Assembly: GCA_905250125.1 (NCBI GenBank)
Contig: CAJNOL010000012.1
Location: forward strand, 372,001-436,000
Reading direction: 5' to 3'
Origin: Rotaria sordida
Lineage: Eukaryota; Rotifera; Eurotatoria; Philodinida; Philodinidae
Length of the DNA: 64,000 bases
The translations under genes were made by a program, and so were the position numbers. Under the pieces are notes generated by a model. It worked only from the letters and a program-made list of their open reading frames with translations. It had not been told where the DNA came from and ran no database searches. This document shows, one piece after another, positions 13,401 through 26,330 of this stretch. Within the stretch, counting starts at the first letter, position 1. Every line of letters begins with the position of its first letter.

Positions 13401-16400
13401 TTCAATGGTCATCAATTCAACATTCAATTATTGATAAAAAACAAATACAAACACAAAATTTATCAATTATAAATAGTATTATTGATAATGAATGTAATCT
13501 AGGTGAAAATGTAACAATACATAATTCTATTGTTGGTAATCATGTTACATTAGGAGATAATTGTTGTATTCTATCAGTTGATTTTTCTAAAGAAGTAATA
13601 AAAAATAAATTTTTTTATTGTTTATTTATTTTATATATATATATATATTTATTTATTTTTTAAGGATTTTTATTTAATGCTTCCATCTGATGTTATTATT
13701 CAACGTATTATATTATCATTACAAAGAACAAATGAAACATCAAATAATCAATTAGATGTTTATACAATTATTGGAATTCATGATAATATTGATCGAGGAT
13801 TTACAGATGAAAATTTTACTATTTTAAATATGTCATGGAATAAATTCAAAGAACAAACTGGTATTGATATTTGGGATTTATGGCCAGATTTACAGGTAAC
13901 AATACAAGTTTTATATTTTTTATCGAATAGTTGATTTTATGAGGTGCAAAATTTGTTTTTCTTTTTATACATGGTTAGACAGAGCTCAAAGAGTTGAGTA
14001 AGAATATGTGTTTTGTTTTTGAAAGTCTGTTGTTTAAAGAAATCGAGTTGTTTCGATAGTTCCGGATGGTCTATTTTTTCTAATAGTACATTTTTTCGAT
14101 TTTTAAAAATTTTCCATTTCCTGTGAATTGTCAAACTGATATGTTCAGATTTGACATGAAAAATTGAATCCATGAGATTGATTTTAAAATTAGTCTCACA
14201 GATTCAGTCTTTCATGTCAAATCTAAACATCAGTGTTTTTTTAGTATGAAAAATTTACTTTTAGAAAAAACAAATCATACAGAACTATTGAAAGAACTCG
14301 ATTTCTTTTATCAAAAGACTTTCACAAAAAAAAAACCACATATTCTTACTCAGCTCTTTGAGCTCTATCTAACCATGTATGAAAACAAATTGTGTTCGAA
14401 TTTTGCATTATTTACACCTTATATATATGTATATTTTAGAATAATCCTGAGGAAAGAACGTTAGCTAATGCTCATCTTTATCCAGCATTACATTTCGATA
14501 ATATTTCATCATTAAATGATGATTTACTTTGGTTTTTTAATCCATCAAATGAATTACGACAACGATGGAAATCATCATGGCGTTTATCACTTAATGATAT
14601 ATTAACTCGTGCTGATCTTTATAAAGAAATAATTCGTCGTCAAGATTTATTTCATAAAATATCTCGACAAAAAATTCTTGATTTATTATTTCTTCATGGA
14701 AGTAAACAAAAAACTGATGATTCATATTTAGCATTATTAAAACAAACTATTGTTGATGGATATAGTAAAGATATGCTTGATGCATTTGATCGTGCATGTT
14801 TATCAAATTATAATAAATTACAAATATTATCTTGTCTTTTTTCAGCTATTGCTAATACATTAGCTGAAATGGCTGGTGGAGATCGTGCTGGTCTTCGTTC
14901 GGGACCATATCTTAATCGTGAATGGCAATATGCATTATTAATGTTTGAAGAAGGAAAATATCTTTTAAGTATTCAACATTTAATTAAACAAAGACAATTA
15001 TGGATGGATAGATCTGATCTTTTAATACGAGCTGCTCGGCATTATGATGGTGAGAGATATTTTATTTTTAATTTCATGATATTGTAAAGTATGTTTTAAA
15101 AGAAATGTTAAAAATATAAATTGAGTAATGTCTCATTCAGCTTAGGGGGGGGGGGGCGCCATTTTCGCCAAAAAGCGAGTTGGCCCTTCCGAGTTTATGA
15201 CTATTGTACCACGTATTATGAGTCTATAGTCCGAAAAATAAATGTTCGTCCTCCTGAAATTTTAAATTGCACCTTCGGAAGATAAAATCTAGATAGAACA
15301 CTGAAGTAGAGCAATTATCTTATCTCTTCCCTCTTCACATGAATCATCATAGAGACCGACATGAAACTAACATCTACTGCAAAATTGTTATTATAACGCA
15401 TAATCATAATAATAATTAAGTATTGAATTTTATAGTAGAAAAATAAAGGATCTTTCTCTTTCTAACATATGACTAAGTTCTTAGAGTGTCTATTTTGTAA
15501 CAATTAAAATATCGCTATTTTGGCTAATTTCGAAATACATTCATACATTCCAATGAAAACATTCTTATCATCAAAAATAGAAATTGTTGCTAAATTCTAT
15601 AGTTTTTCACATTTTTATCTCACAGAACTTATTCTATGACTTATTCAAACATAATGCTGTTACGTTTTTGGCACACTTTTTTTCAATTATCTTGAAAGAT
15701 TTAAGAGCTAGAAAGTTCATTTAAACTCCATTCGATGTAGCTTATCACACTCTATTTATGCTATAAAGATGGCCCTTTTTTGATTGAAGTCTCGGACTTC
15801 TAGGAAGGTTTTATCATCGGGTAACGTTGTTACATGAAAAGACCCTTTTTCTATAGTGTCACTGAGAAAACTCTAATTTCTTGCGAAAGTATTTTTCCAA
15901 ATGAAATACTTCTAGAGCCATTTTTGCAGACCATCAAACGGACTTTTAAGCGTTAAAAAAGATTTGCTTTAAACTATTTTTGCTCAGATAAAAAATTCAA
16001 AAAACAATAAACATAATGCCGTTACACAATTTTTTGTCGATCAATGTTGAGGCACTTAGGGTGCTCAGAAATATTTCATTTTTATAAATATTGGCCTTTT
16101 CTGTATCCTTAATCATTCTGTGCAAGAATCAAGTTGCTACATCAAAATGAGAGTCCATTAACTGTACAGTAAGTGGGAAATTCCGCAAGAATGTGCTTGT
16201 TGTCCTTAGTGACAAAAATCAAAAATAAAAGAGACCATTTTGTAGAGAATTAAATTCTGCATCGAATGATATGTTACGCAGCATTTTCTAAAAAAAGTTC
16301 TTGGTTAAGAAATTCAAAATATCATTCTTTCAAAGAACAAATGTCGAATTCGTAACTAGCGTGAAAAACTGCACCTAATTATGCATTCAAATGTGTCCAA

Positions 16401-17901
16401 TTAAAAAAAAAATTTTCTTTTTTTAAACTTGATCAGCGAACTGTTGCATTATGTAGACAAGTCCTCTAATAGTTTTCAATATCAATTTTAGGTGCAACAC
16501 AAACATTGATTAAACAAGGTGTATTAACTTGTCGATCGAAATGTTCTATTGATAATACTAATAAATCAAATTTATTACATCCAAAACATCAACAAGTTAC
16601 AGTAGAATGTCCTGTTCGTCTTGATTTATCTGGTGGATGGACTGATACACCTCCAATTTGTTATGAACATGGTGGTAGTGTATTAAATGTTGCTATTACA
16701 ATAAATGGACAACGGCCTGTAGGTGCTCGTGCACGTCTTATTGAATCAACAACATCAATACCATTTGTTACATTTATTCTCAAAGGTGAACATGAAAAAG
16801 ATGATAAAATATATGAATTACATCAATTAGTACAATTTACAGATTATAATCAGCCACAACGTCCTTGTGCATTATTAAAAACATGTTGTATTTTTACGGG
16901 TATTATTGATATAAATGCAACACAAGAAATGACATTAAATGAACAATTAAAAAAGAATTTATCTGGTTATAGTTTAATACTTGAAGCTTGGTCAAATGTA
17001 CCTGTTGGTTCAGGTCTTGGAACAAGTTCAATATTAGCTGGAGCTATTTTACTTGCATTATGGAATCTTATTGGTATTGAAAATATTACAGATAGTACGA
17101 TTATTCGTAAGTTTTCTATGTTAGTTTTTTATTTTTGTTAAAATGAAAGAGAAATTAATATTTAGATGGTGTTTTGGTTGTTGAACAAATGATGACAACA
17201 GGTGGTGGTTGGCAAGATCAAATAGGTGGTTTATTACCAGCATTTAAGTTAGGAAAATCTAATGCTCAATTACCACTTGAAGTTAATTGGCGTCAACTTA
17301 ATGTTAAAGATAATAATAATACAATATTTTGGAATGATTTTGATGAACGATTAATACTTGTTTATACAGGTCAAACACGTTTAGCACGAAATCTTTTACA
17401 ATGTGTTTTACGTAATTGGTATTCAGGTACGATAAGTCAATTATTTGATGAACTTGAAGAAAATGCTATACGAGCAGCTGAAGCTGTTGAACAAGGTTTG
17501 TATGTTCTTTTTTTTTTTATTAAAAGAATATTTTCATAAAATAGGATTATTTAGGAAATTTATCGAAATTGGGTGAATGTATGTCAATATATTGGCAACA
17601 AAAATTACGTGTTGCACCGGGTTCTGAACCAGAAATATGTCGTCGATTAATCGATCTTTTAACGCCTTATATATATGGTAGATAGAATTTTAGTTCCTTT
17701 TGTATTGTAGTCTTCTTTATTTGTAATGTTCTAGGAATTACATTAGCAGGTGCTGGTGGTGGTGGATTTCTTGCTGCTCTTGCTAAAACAACGGATGATG
17801 CTCGAAAATGTCGAGAATTAATAAATCAAGAAAACATTCCAAATGTATCTCTTTTTTCGGCTCAAATCGATCGACATGGACCAGTTATTTCATTTTCATA
17901 A
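10411..17901 (+). CDS. FCSK: L-fucose kinase (fucokinase)
   Basis: Sixteen exons: 10411-10443, 10491-10587, 10642-10793, 10950-11072, 11129-11201, 11275-11375, 11440-11524, 12979-13049, 13103-13259, 13311-13594, 13665-13895, 14440-15049, 16492-17106, 17166-17495, 17555-17677, 17735-17901. Together they encode 1083 aa, essentially the length I recall for human FCSK. The enzyme phosphorylates L-fucose to fucose-1-phosphate in the cytosol, the first step of GDP-fucose salvage. The N-terminal half is the fucokinase domain with the LGSGGATLNAL loop; a hexapeptide-like stretch (NSIIDNECNLGENVTIHNSI) lies in the middle. The C-terminal GHMP kinase has VRLDLSGGWTD (714-724), the ATP loop GSGLGTSS (846-853) and the LAGAGGGGF motif (1032-1040). 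All catalytic motifs are intact. The first exon codes only 11 residues. The 51-bp intron 13260-13310 is open in frame. Name and completeness are well supported. Confidence 0.93.
11592..12492. mobile_element. Tc1/mariner-type DNA element, non-autonomous or decayed, in a fucose kinase intron
   Basis: About 901 bp with terminal inverted repeats. The left end contains GCAAAAGTTTTGCAA just inside 11592. The right end, read on the minus strand inward from 12492, contains the same 15 bases, with similar flanks (CCGGCTGTA against TCGAGTGTG). TA dinucleotides lie immediately outside both ends (11590-11591 and 12493-12494), fitting a TA target duplication. No intact transposase is readable between them. 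It lies wholly inside the 1.45-kb intron 11525-12978. Superfamily is inferred from TA and TIR only. Confidence 0.65.
13943..14418. repeat. Foldback (inverted-repeat) element in a fucose kinase intron
   Basis: Two arms of about 220 bp in opposite orientation (13943 to about 14165, and about 14190 to 14418) around a short centre. Shared pieces include CATGGTTAGA with GAGCTCAAAGAG on one arm and their complements on the other. The right arm ends about 20 bp before the intron acceptor at 14439. Small reading frames on both strands here are the two arms read outward, not genes. Confidence 0.8.
15050..16491 (+). other. Long intron of the fucose kinase gene
   Basis: A 1,442-bp intron with GT and TTTTAG ends that splits a glycine codon. 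Near its 5' end is a run of 12 G (15145-15156) followed by a locally GC-rich stretch to about 15195. No coding remnant or clear terminal repeats were found in the remainder. Confidence 0.6.
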
Positions 17902-18087
17902 TATGATCGTATTGAGTAACAATTGTATAATCGATTCTATTCAATATTAGTAGTTTTATTCTTAGAGAACATTTGGAACTTAGAAGTTCCTCTTTTTATT
18001 TAATCTAAAATTTTCTTGTTAATCATTTTAAAAAAAACCGTTCGATTATCATATTTAATATTAACTGATAGACATATATTAACTTTT

Positions 18088-18093
18088 AATAAA
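18088..18093 (+). terminator. Possible polyadenylation signal, fucose kinase gene
   Basis: AATAAA 187 bp after the fucose kinase stop codon; no closer canonical hexamer stood out. Confidence 0.35.
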
Positions 18094-18204
18094 TGATATT
18101 TGTCGTCGATATCACTTCGACGTTTACTAGAAGTGCTAATATTTGTCGTGTCTCAAGTCATTGAATTTTTTGATGAACTTATTTTTAGTTTGTCTTCTAA
18201 CAAG

Positions 18205-18829
18205 GAAAACTATCTGAATTGATACTCGCCGTTTGAATTCATATTGGACCTCCAAGAACACTTTGATGAGACTAGGAAAAGCCTAAAAAGGTTTGTCCGC
18301 ATAAGTCTTTCGAGCTGAGTTGAAGTCGTTTTACTAAATTTTCAAACTAAATTTATTTATATACCGAAAAAATCAACCAAAAAAAAACAGAATTTCGACG
18401 TAAAATTTTGCTCACAAATAAGTCTAAAGAATACATAAAATATCTTGAAAGTTTCAGCAAAAAAGAATGTTCTCTTGACAAGATATTGAATATTCAAGTA
18501 AACTCAGTTTATGTATCATGCCTGTGATAAATGATTATTTTTTGGAAATTCGATATCCCAACAAAAGAACATTCTTTTCTACTGTAACCTTCAGAATATT
18601 CTATGGATCATTAGACCTTTATATGGACAAAATGTTATATTGAAAATCCGTTTTTTTTTTTTCTTCAGTTTATATCTAAAGCTGAATCGAAAATTTAGTA
18701 AAACGATCCTAACTCGGCTTGAAAGACTTATGAGGACGACCTCTTTTAGATCTTTACTAATTTCGTTAAGGTGTCCTTGTAGGTGCCATATAAGCTCAAA
18801 CACCAGATATCAGTTCGGATGATTTTCTC
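18205..18829. repeat. Foldback element downstream of fucose kinase
   Basis: Imperfect inverted repeat of about 625 bp. The left arm (18205 to about 18480) contains CATAAGTCTTTCGAGC and CGTTTTACTAAATTTTC; the right arm (about 18560 to 18829) contains the diverged complements. The inner part also pairs (AAAGAATGTTCTCTTG near 18463 with AGAACATTCTTTT near 18564). No transposase is present. Confidence 0.75.
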
Positions 18830-20488
18830 ATAAGTGGAATTTATATTTCTTTATTTGTTTAATTATTGATTCCATATTTATATTGAAATTTCTCTTAAAA
18901 TGTTTTTTTTGAAAAATTTTTTGAAACTAAAGTCTATCATGCTTTTTGTAATGACAAGGACATGGTCAACTACAATTATAATAAATGATGCAGTCGTTAG
19001 AGTATAAACTTTTTTGTTGCAAGACAAATATAAAGTGCTAGACGTTTCGAAGAAAAAAAAACATTTCTTTAGATTTACTTCTGAACACACTTGTACATTC
19101 ATAGAATCTTTATTTTATCTATCAGATTTTATATCAAAAATTAGGAATTTTTTGTTTGTTCTTTATAGATTAGTTTACTGTAACTTAGGAATATTAGATG
19201 CTACTGTACTTCGACTATCGACATACTTTCTAAAATAACTTTTGATATTCAAATGCAGTGTCACTCAGATTAAATTCTTTCGAATTGTCAAAATATACAT
19301 AATTTCGTTGGAATTACTCACACATCAAAACAATGTTTCTAATAAAAGACAATGATCACTACGCATAGAACTGCTCTTCATTTGAGATGGTATAATTTTC
19401 TTTGAATTTGTTTTTTTCTTATGCTAAAACACATATACATAAAGACTAACAACAGTGTAGATTATTTAAAACATCACTAATTTATAATAGATTCTTCATC
19501 AATATTCAGAAATATGGTTAAAGATAAGAATCTCTATGTATTTTTCGGCCTTGAAGCCTTCAATTGTAGATTACATTTGGAAAGTCATCATTAGAACTAT
19601 CGAAGTAATTTTAGAAAACATCTCATATATTCGATAGTCTTCAGAAGTACAAACAATACATTCTATGATGATAACTTCTCTTTAAACGATCTTATCTCTT
19701 TAAGTAGTATATCACTAGACGATACAAATAATCATGATGTCTTGAATCCTTGGTATTACAACTAGGACAAGAGAACATTAAGAGTAATTGGATACTCGAA
19801 TATACAATTACTCACAAGATATGTATACCAAAAGGCATAATATTCATTTGAGCCAAAATTGATCATTTTGTATCGTAAGAGTTACTTTACTATCAGTTGA
19901 TCAATTTTTTAGAATTGAATAGATAAATTCAAAACAAAAGAAAAACAAAACAGTTGATGTACACGACAACATTGTCGTGACAATTTGAAATCTTTTCATT
20001 ATCTTATTTTGCTTTTTTAGAGAAATGAAAGCTGCACAATTGTGAATACAAATCTAACAAATTCGAATTAATCGAACAAAACAAAAGAAATCAAGAAAAA
20101 AGAAAAAAAAAGAGAAAGGAGAAAAAAAAGGGAACAGAAACAATAACGACAATTAGGGGAAAAAGATGACACATTTACGAACACACACACACATGCACAC
20201 GCATACACGCTGATTTTCTTTTTTTCAGCTGAATGAAAGAAGTCATTTTGTACAAAGTTTATGACAATAAGAGAGACAAATCAAAACAAAAATAGATAGA
20301 ATTGAGAGAGCACCGGGCTTATTATGTATATGTAAGAGTTGTATAGACGACAGAGAAAGATTCAGGTAGATCTTTGTGTGTATGTAGCGATTGCATATTA
20401 TTGCGAGAGGCGACATGCATACAGAGATAGATGTGAGATCCGACACGGGCCAAATAAAGACAAAAAATAATCTTAGTGAAGTGATTTA
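18830..20488. other. Intergenic, no gene seen
   Basis: A+T-rich sequence separating the convergent fucose kinase (+) and Q/S-rich (-) genes. It contains a purine-rich stretch (about 20095-20165) and a short CA/GC-rich stretch (20180-20212). The 3' UTR of the minus-strand gene must lie in the right part. Nothing else is supported. Confidence 0.5.
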
Positions 20489-23251
20489 TTATCTGAAAGG
20501 AGGAGCAGGTGAAGATGACGATGATGAAGAATTAACATTTGATGTTGTGGGATTTGAAGGAACAACGGATGCCATTGGAAAATTTGATGATATTTGTCTT
20601 GTCAATTGTTGTTGTTGTTGTGGTGGTAACGAAGTCGGATAGGATGGTACAGATGACTGTCGATAGTATGATGGAGGATAAATATTTCCTGTTCCAGTCG
20701 TTGTATTTGACGGTGAATGCATAACATGTGATGAAAGTGGATCATAAGATGATGATGATGATGATGATCCATAATTAGATGATGAAGGAAGGCTATTTTG
20801 TGTTGAATTCATTGATGGTATTGTGGAAGACGATGATGCACATGTGGCTGTCATTATCATTGAAGATGAATTTTGTTGTGGAGTTGATGATACATTTACT
20901 GAAGAATTTGTTGATGATGCATAATTATAATGTTGAGACATTGGATATTGCTAGAATATAATAAGAATATGAATATATATATATATTTTTCTTCTTGCAA
21001 AAAAGAAAAAGAAAAATTCTTCTTATTATTTTGATCTTACTTGATTATGTGATGGATATGAATAAGAAGGATAAGAAGAATAAGGTGACATCATTGATGG
21101 ATATCGATTAGGATAATAACGATTATGTTGTTCAAAATGTGTTGGTCGAGTCGAATAATTATACATTTGTTGTTGTTGCATTCGATATGCATCAGAATAC
21201 TGTTGAGTTGTATTTGGTAAATATGGTGTTTGTCTTAATGGTAATGAATCTGATCTAGTAATCATTTGTTGTTGATATCTCTTATTATATTCAATTGTTT
21301 TTTGTATTGATAAATTATTATTATTATTATTATTATTATTATCTGACACAAGAAATGCTGTATTTAATGTATTTAAAAATGTAATTAAACCATCAATTGT
21401 TAAATAATCTTGAGGACTAGGACATATAGGTAAAATAAATGAATCGAATGTTGTTAAATCAAGATCTTTAATATAGGATGAAAAATTTAATTCGGAAAAT
21501 GGTATTAATGAAATAGACGAAGAAGATGATGATGATAAAGGAAGTATATTTGGTGATTGTGATAATAAATTTGTTGATGGAGATGTTGAAGTTATTAAAT
21601 TTGATACAGGATTAGTATTTGTATTATTATTAAGATTAGTTGAATTTATTATTGTTGATGGTGATGCTGTTGAAGGTGATGATGTAGATAAAACCGATGG
21701 AGAAGAGGATGAAGATGGATGAACAAGAAAATCTTGTTGATCATTGGATGTTAGTGGACACTGTTGCTGTGATAAAGATGAAGATGATGGAGAAGAAAGT
21801 ATATCGAGTGGTTTTTGTTGTTGGGATGTTTGGCCATTTACACTGACATTAATCACTGTACTTAATGTGAAATGATGTGTTGGTGTATGAGCTTTTTGAC
21901 CACTACCATTACCACCACCACCACCACATTCAATATCAATTTTTTGAGTTAATTCAGCTTGAAATGGATAACAAGTCTAGAAATAATTCATGAACAATAT
22001 ATATATATAGAACTTAGTGAGTTTTTATGAAAAGTTATTAGATTAATTAATATTATATTAAATTAATTTTATTATAAACTCTTAAACATCTGCTATTAAT
22101 ATAATATTTCTTTTTTTAAGATATTATTTGACCGTAATTTTAATTTTAGCAAGAAAAAGAAAATCTTCTATTTTTTTTTTGTAATGAAAGACAAAGTCAT
22201 TGAAATTATTGTTTTGTTTTTCAAAATTTTGTTTTTTTATAGAAATAAACATGCACAATTTATAAAATTTCTACGATATTCTCTCAATGTAGAAAAGATA
22301 ACTTTTGTATTTGTTAAGGTCTTTTATAATGAAAATATTTTTCGAACAATCAAGTTAGACTCAAATAAATATATATTCATTTCTACTAAAATGTAAAAAA
22401 AATAAAATTTAATATTAAATAAATATCTATTCATTTGATATTGATTAAGAATAAATTTAATCATTCTATGAAAAACAAAATTATTGTTTTACAATCGTCA
22501 TCTCACAATTTAATTTTTCAATACACAAAAAAAAAAAATATTTATAATCAATTTATAGTTTAAAATTCGAATACTTCTCTACGGCTTTCTTCTCAATTCA
22601 TTATTGATTATCATTCAAGTTAACAAATATTAGAAAAAATAAAATAAAAGTTGCTAACGATATCTACATATAAAAAAGAAACGAAAAGAAATACCTATGA
22701 ATATTTACATCATTTATGAATAATGCAAGTTAAATATATACAAGTCATTGTTTATTAGAAAAAAAAAAAATTTAACTTACTTGTGATTGAGTATGATCAT
22801 CACTTGTATTAAGTGATGATGTTGATGATGTTGAACCAATTCCATTGGTATTTGTTTTTTGTTTTTTCCTTACATGTCCACTACTAGTACAATTTGTTGA
22901 TGATGGTGATAAACTCGGTGAATTAGCCATTGTAGATGGGACAATTCCAGTTGTTGTTTTGTTCTGTTTTTGTTTACTATCTTCCAATGAACGTTTTTCT
23001 TCGAAATGTTGATAATAATGACGTCGATGAGTATGAGCCATTAATGGATGATTATGAAGATGTGGATGATTATGTACCATATTAGTAGTAGTATTTGTAT
23101 TTGTATTATTTGTTGATACTTGTTGTTGATTTACAGCAATAGGTACAACTTTTAATGATTGTTCAACTAATTTTTGTTGTTTTGTTGTTGTTGCCCATTC
23201 AAAGTAATGATGATCACTAGGTGTTGTTTGCTGTTGTGGAGGTGCCGCCAT
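20489..23251 (-). CDS. Unrecognised Q/S/N-rich low-complexity protein, probably nuclear
   Basis: Three exons on the minus strand: 23251-22781, 21976-21041, 20950-20489 (622 aa), with GT-AG introns of 804 and 90 bp, both phase 0. The start MAAPPQQQ follows an A-rich leader. Composition is dominated by Ser, Gln, Asn, Thr and Pro, with a histidine-rich patch (HNHPHLHNHPLMAHTHRRHYY), a basic KKQK stretch that could be a nuclear signal, a polyglycine run at the start of exon 2, long poly-Ser and poly-Asn tracts, and a Tyr/Pro/Ser-rich part near residues 440-470. The only ordered-looking segment is about residues 310-350 (ending DYLTIDGLITFLNTLNTAF). This looks like a transcriptional cofactor or RNA-associated protein, but I cannot assign a family. 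Coding is supported by clean exon joins, phase consistency and a stop after 154 codons in exon 3. Confidence 0.7.
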
Positions 23252-24990
23252 GTTTCTGAAAAAAAAAAAACAGAACTTGACACAGATGTCAAATTACTCT
23301 CTGTTTTTTTCTCTGATGATATATATTTTTTTCTTTTTTTTTTTTTTGTTATTTCTGTTTCTTTAACGTTCTTATTGTTGTCGTGGAATTTTTGACAGAT
23401 GAGAAAAAAAAGAAAATTATGTACCTACCTGCATATACATAGATTGTCAAATTTATATTAAATATGTATAACAATAATAAGGAAAAAATGTGAGTGTGAG
23501 AGAGAGAAAGAGAAAGAGACTAAATAATAATGATCACTGACAGTGACGGTGGCCAAACCACCACCACTGCACTGTTGTGTTGGGTATATCTGGTGTTGTA
23601 TGTGTGTCGCGTTCAATCGATCAGTCAGTCAGTCAGTCAATGAACGTTTGTTGCTGTTGCTTCTTCTTTTCTTCTCTTTCTTTTGCTTCTTCTTTCTTGG
23701 TGCGTCTCTTCTTTTTCTTATTCAGTCCGCCGCAGCAGTAATAGCAGCCGTTGAGGAGGAGAAGACGCACTTTTTCGCCTCTCGCCACCATCACCATGAT
23801 CATGTGTGTATATGTTGCTGCTGTAGTTTGCCTCGTCGTCGTTCGTCGTCGATGAAAGATTTCAATATATATATATATATATCGCCGTTGAATAGTTATA
23901 GTTCAACTTCTCCCTTCTCTCGTTCTCTTTTCTCTCGGCGCCGTCGTTTGTTCGTTCGTTTGTTCGTTCTTTCGTCGTCGCTTGTTTGACCAAGGAGGAG
24001 TACAGGAATGGGAAGAAAAAATCTATAAGCACACATACACATACACATACTATGCTTGTGGTAGAGTGGAGTGTCGCCCGAAGGAAAGGAAAAGTCGCTA
24101 TGTGCTCGCGAACCTACAGACAAATAGATAAGAAGAACAAATCGTGCGAGCAGTGAGCAGGAAAGGAGAGAGTGTGGAGAGAAGAATAAGAGAAAGGGGG
24201 GTCTCGGGCACCGGCGCGACGCGGTAGATCTATTTTCATATATTAATATGCATACACCACCCCCATCACACATAAGAACGCAAGAAGAAAGAGAACACAA
24301 ATGAGAATGAGACGATGAAGAGAGAAGAAAGAAACAGATTTCTATATGTTTGTAGGCTATACAGCTCAATTCGCAAGCGAGCAAGTCGCGTGTGTTTATG
24401 TCGATTTCTCCTGTTCGCAGGATATATAGTGTAGTGTCACCGATTTTTGTCGACAACAACAACGAGCACACATATGGAAAGAGGGAGAGAGAGAAAGAAG
24501 AAAAGAAGGACTATCGACGGGGGCCACCAGCCATCAAAAGGAAGAGTAAGCTAGAGAAAAATGATGATTATTGTTATAATTTCTGCTGGCACCCTTCTAT
24601 ACCAATGTTCCTATATCTCTGTCGATGAGGCAAATTGTATGCTTTTTTTTCTTTGACATGCAATAGCCTTCTCTGACATATATGTAGAGAAAAGAGAAAA
24701 ATAGAAAAAAAAAAACAAATAAATAGCTTTCATCCTATAACGGTAATAATAACGATGATGTTAAAATACTCTTCTTTTGTCCAACAATCATTAACTAATC
24801 AAAGAGACTATGACCGAATGATCAAACATATACATACATACACAACGCGATGAATTGTAGTAGTGGTAGTAGTTAGTAGTATTGAGTGGTTGCTCGCTCT
24901 CTCTCGCGCGCGCGTGTGTATATTTGTATGTAATGGTCGTCGACGGACGAGAGCAGCGACAGTGACATATGAATACGTGCGTGTAACGGG
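23252..24990 (-). promoter_or_regulatory. GC- and CpG-rich 5' flank of the Q/S-rich gene
   Basis: Upstream of the minus-strand ATG, the block about 23540-24560 (and again 24890-24980) is far richer in GC and CpG than the rest of the window. It contains CGCCGTCG and CGTCGTCG clusters, CGCGCGCG near 24905, four to five tandem CAGT units near 23618-23640, and CA and GAGA tracts. This probably marks the promoter and 5' UTR. Several open frames here are low-complexity and conflict with one another, so I do not call genes. Confidence 0.4.
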
Positions 24991-26326
24991 TGACAGCAGA
25001 ACAAAAAGAGAAGAAGGAAAAAAAAAGAAGAAGAAGAAGAAGAAGAAGAAAAGACAAGTACTATAGCTACAGTTCTGTTTGTTGACTGCCATCAAATGCC
25101 ATTTTCAGGTCATTGTTGGTTGACAAAAATCGATTTTTATACATTCGATCTGTTGACAAAAAAGAGCAAGCTTGTCAAAATAATAGTTATAAGATAAAAA
25201 TAGATCTAAAATAACAGTAAAAAAGAAAAAAGCAAGACTTTGATTTCTTATTCATCGTTCACATAAATTCAATATTCTCTTTCAATCGTTATATCTGTCA
25301 TTATTAATAAACAGTTTCTTAGTTTATCTCATTTTTTTTTTTATACTATAATAATTCTGAATTGAATTTATAGTGAAGAAAATTGACGTTTTTGATGTCA
25401 TACATCGATGAAGTCAAAAAAATTCTTCTCACATACAATCATAATGGCTTCGTATTGTTCGTATTTGAACTGTAAATATTCGATTAGAAAGAAAACAAGA
25501 ATAAAATATTAAAATAGTTTTTTCAAAATATTTGTTATTTAATTAATAAAGGAGATTAATGCTCACACAAATAACATATGTTACAAATAAAGTAAAAAAA
25601 AAATACTTTTTGAACTATTCTTTATTCTTCTCAGCGATTAATCATTCAGAAGTAGATGCTCAAAAAAAATTCGATGTCGTAATTTTTTCTTGTTTGTATT
25701 TTTTGCTTTTTTATGAGACATACATTCGATAGACCAAACTCATTTATCGTGTTTCAACGACGTAGCACGCTATGCAATATCATTATATCGATGTTTTGCT
25801 ATATTTTTTTTGCTGTTATTTATTGTTCGTTTGAAAAAATCTTTTTTTTTTTCTGTAAGAGGTAAACATCAAAGGAAGCATTTTACTTAAGAAAAGAAAA
25901 TATTGACTAACGAGGGAAATACGTCAATTGATTAATCGCTTTTGCATCGGGACAGTATGCATCATGTAGATCTTAATAAGTTACGAATACCCTGAAAAGA
26001 ATTCGTGCTGTTAATTTATTGCTAATGAGATATTGCTTTTTTATGATATTTCCTAAATCAAAGTTGTTGCCTCGTTGCCATAAAAAAACACCGAAAAAAC
26101 TGATTCTCAAGTTTCGACTTGGAATTTTGTATAGAGATAGACTTCATATAGAATAAGTGTTTTTTTGTGAAAATTTTAGATGTTTTGATTTGCTCCTATC
26201 TTGAAATAAGAATATCAAATCTTCTAGTACATATAGAATATATAAATGATGCACTTTTATTATAGCCGTATCTTACGATAGGAACGATGAGAAAAGATCT
26301 GAAATTTTTACAATAAATTATTGTAT
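24991..26326. other. Intergenic, no gene seen
   Basis: A GAA-repeat tract at about 25028-25049, then A+T-rich sequence up to the inferred left end of the piggyBac relic. No coding or RNA gene supported. Confidence 0.5.
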
Positions 26327-26330
26327 TTAA

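Noticed and set aside
13937..14464. Two similar small proteins on opposite strands in a fucose kinase intron
   Set aside because: They are the two arms of one inverted repeat translated outward.
23543..25095. Several 60-190-codon frames on both strands in the GC-rich block
   Set aside because: Overlapping, mutually exclusive and of simple-sequence composition; better explained as promoter and 5' UTR.
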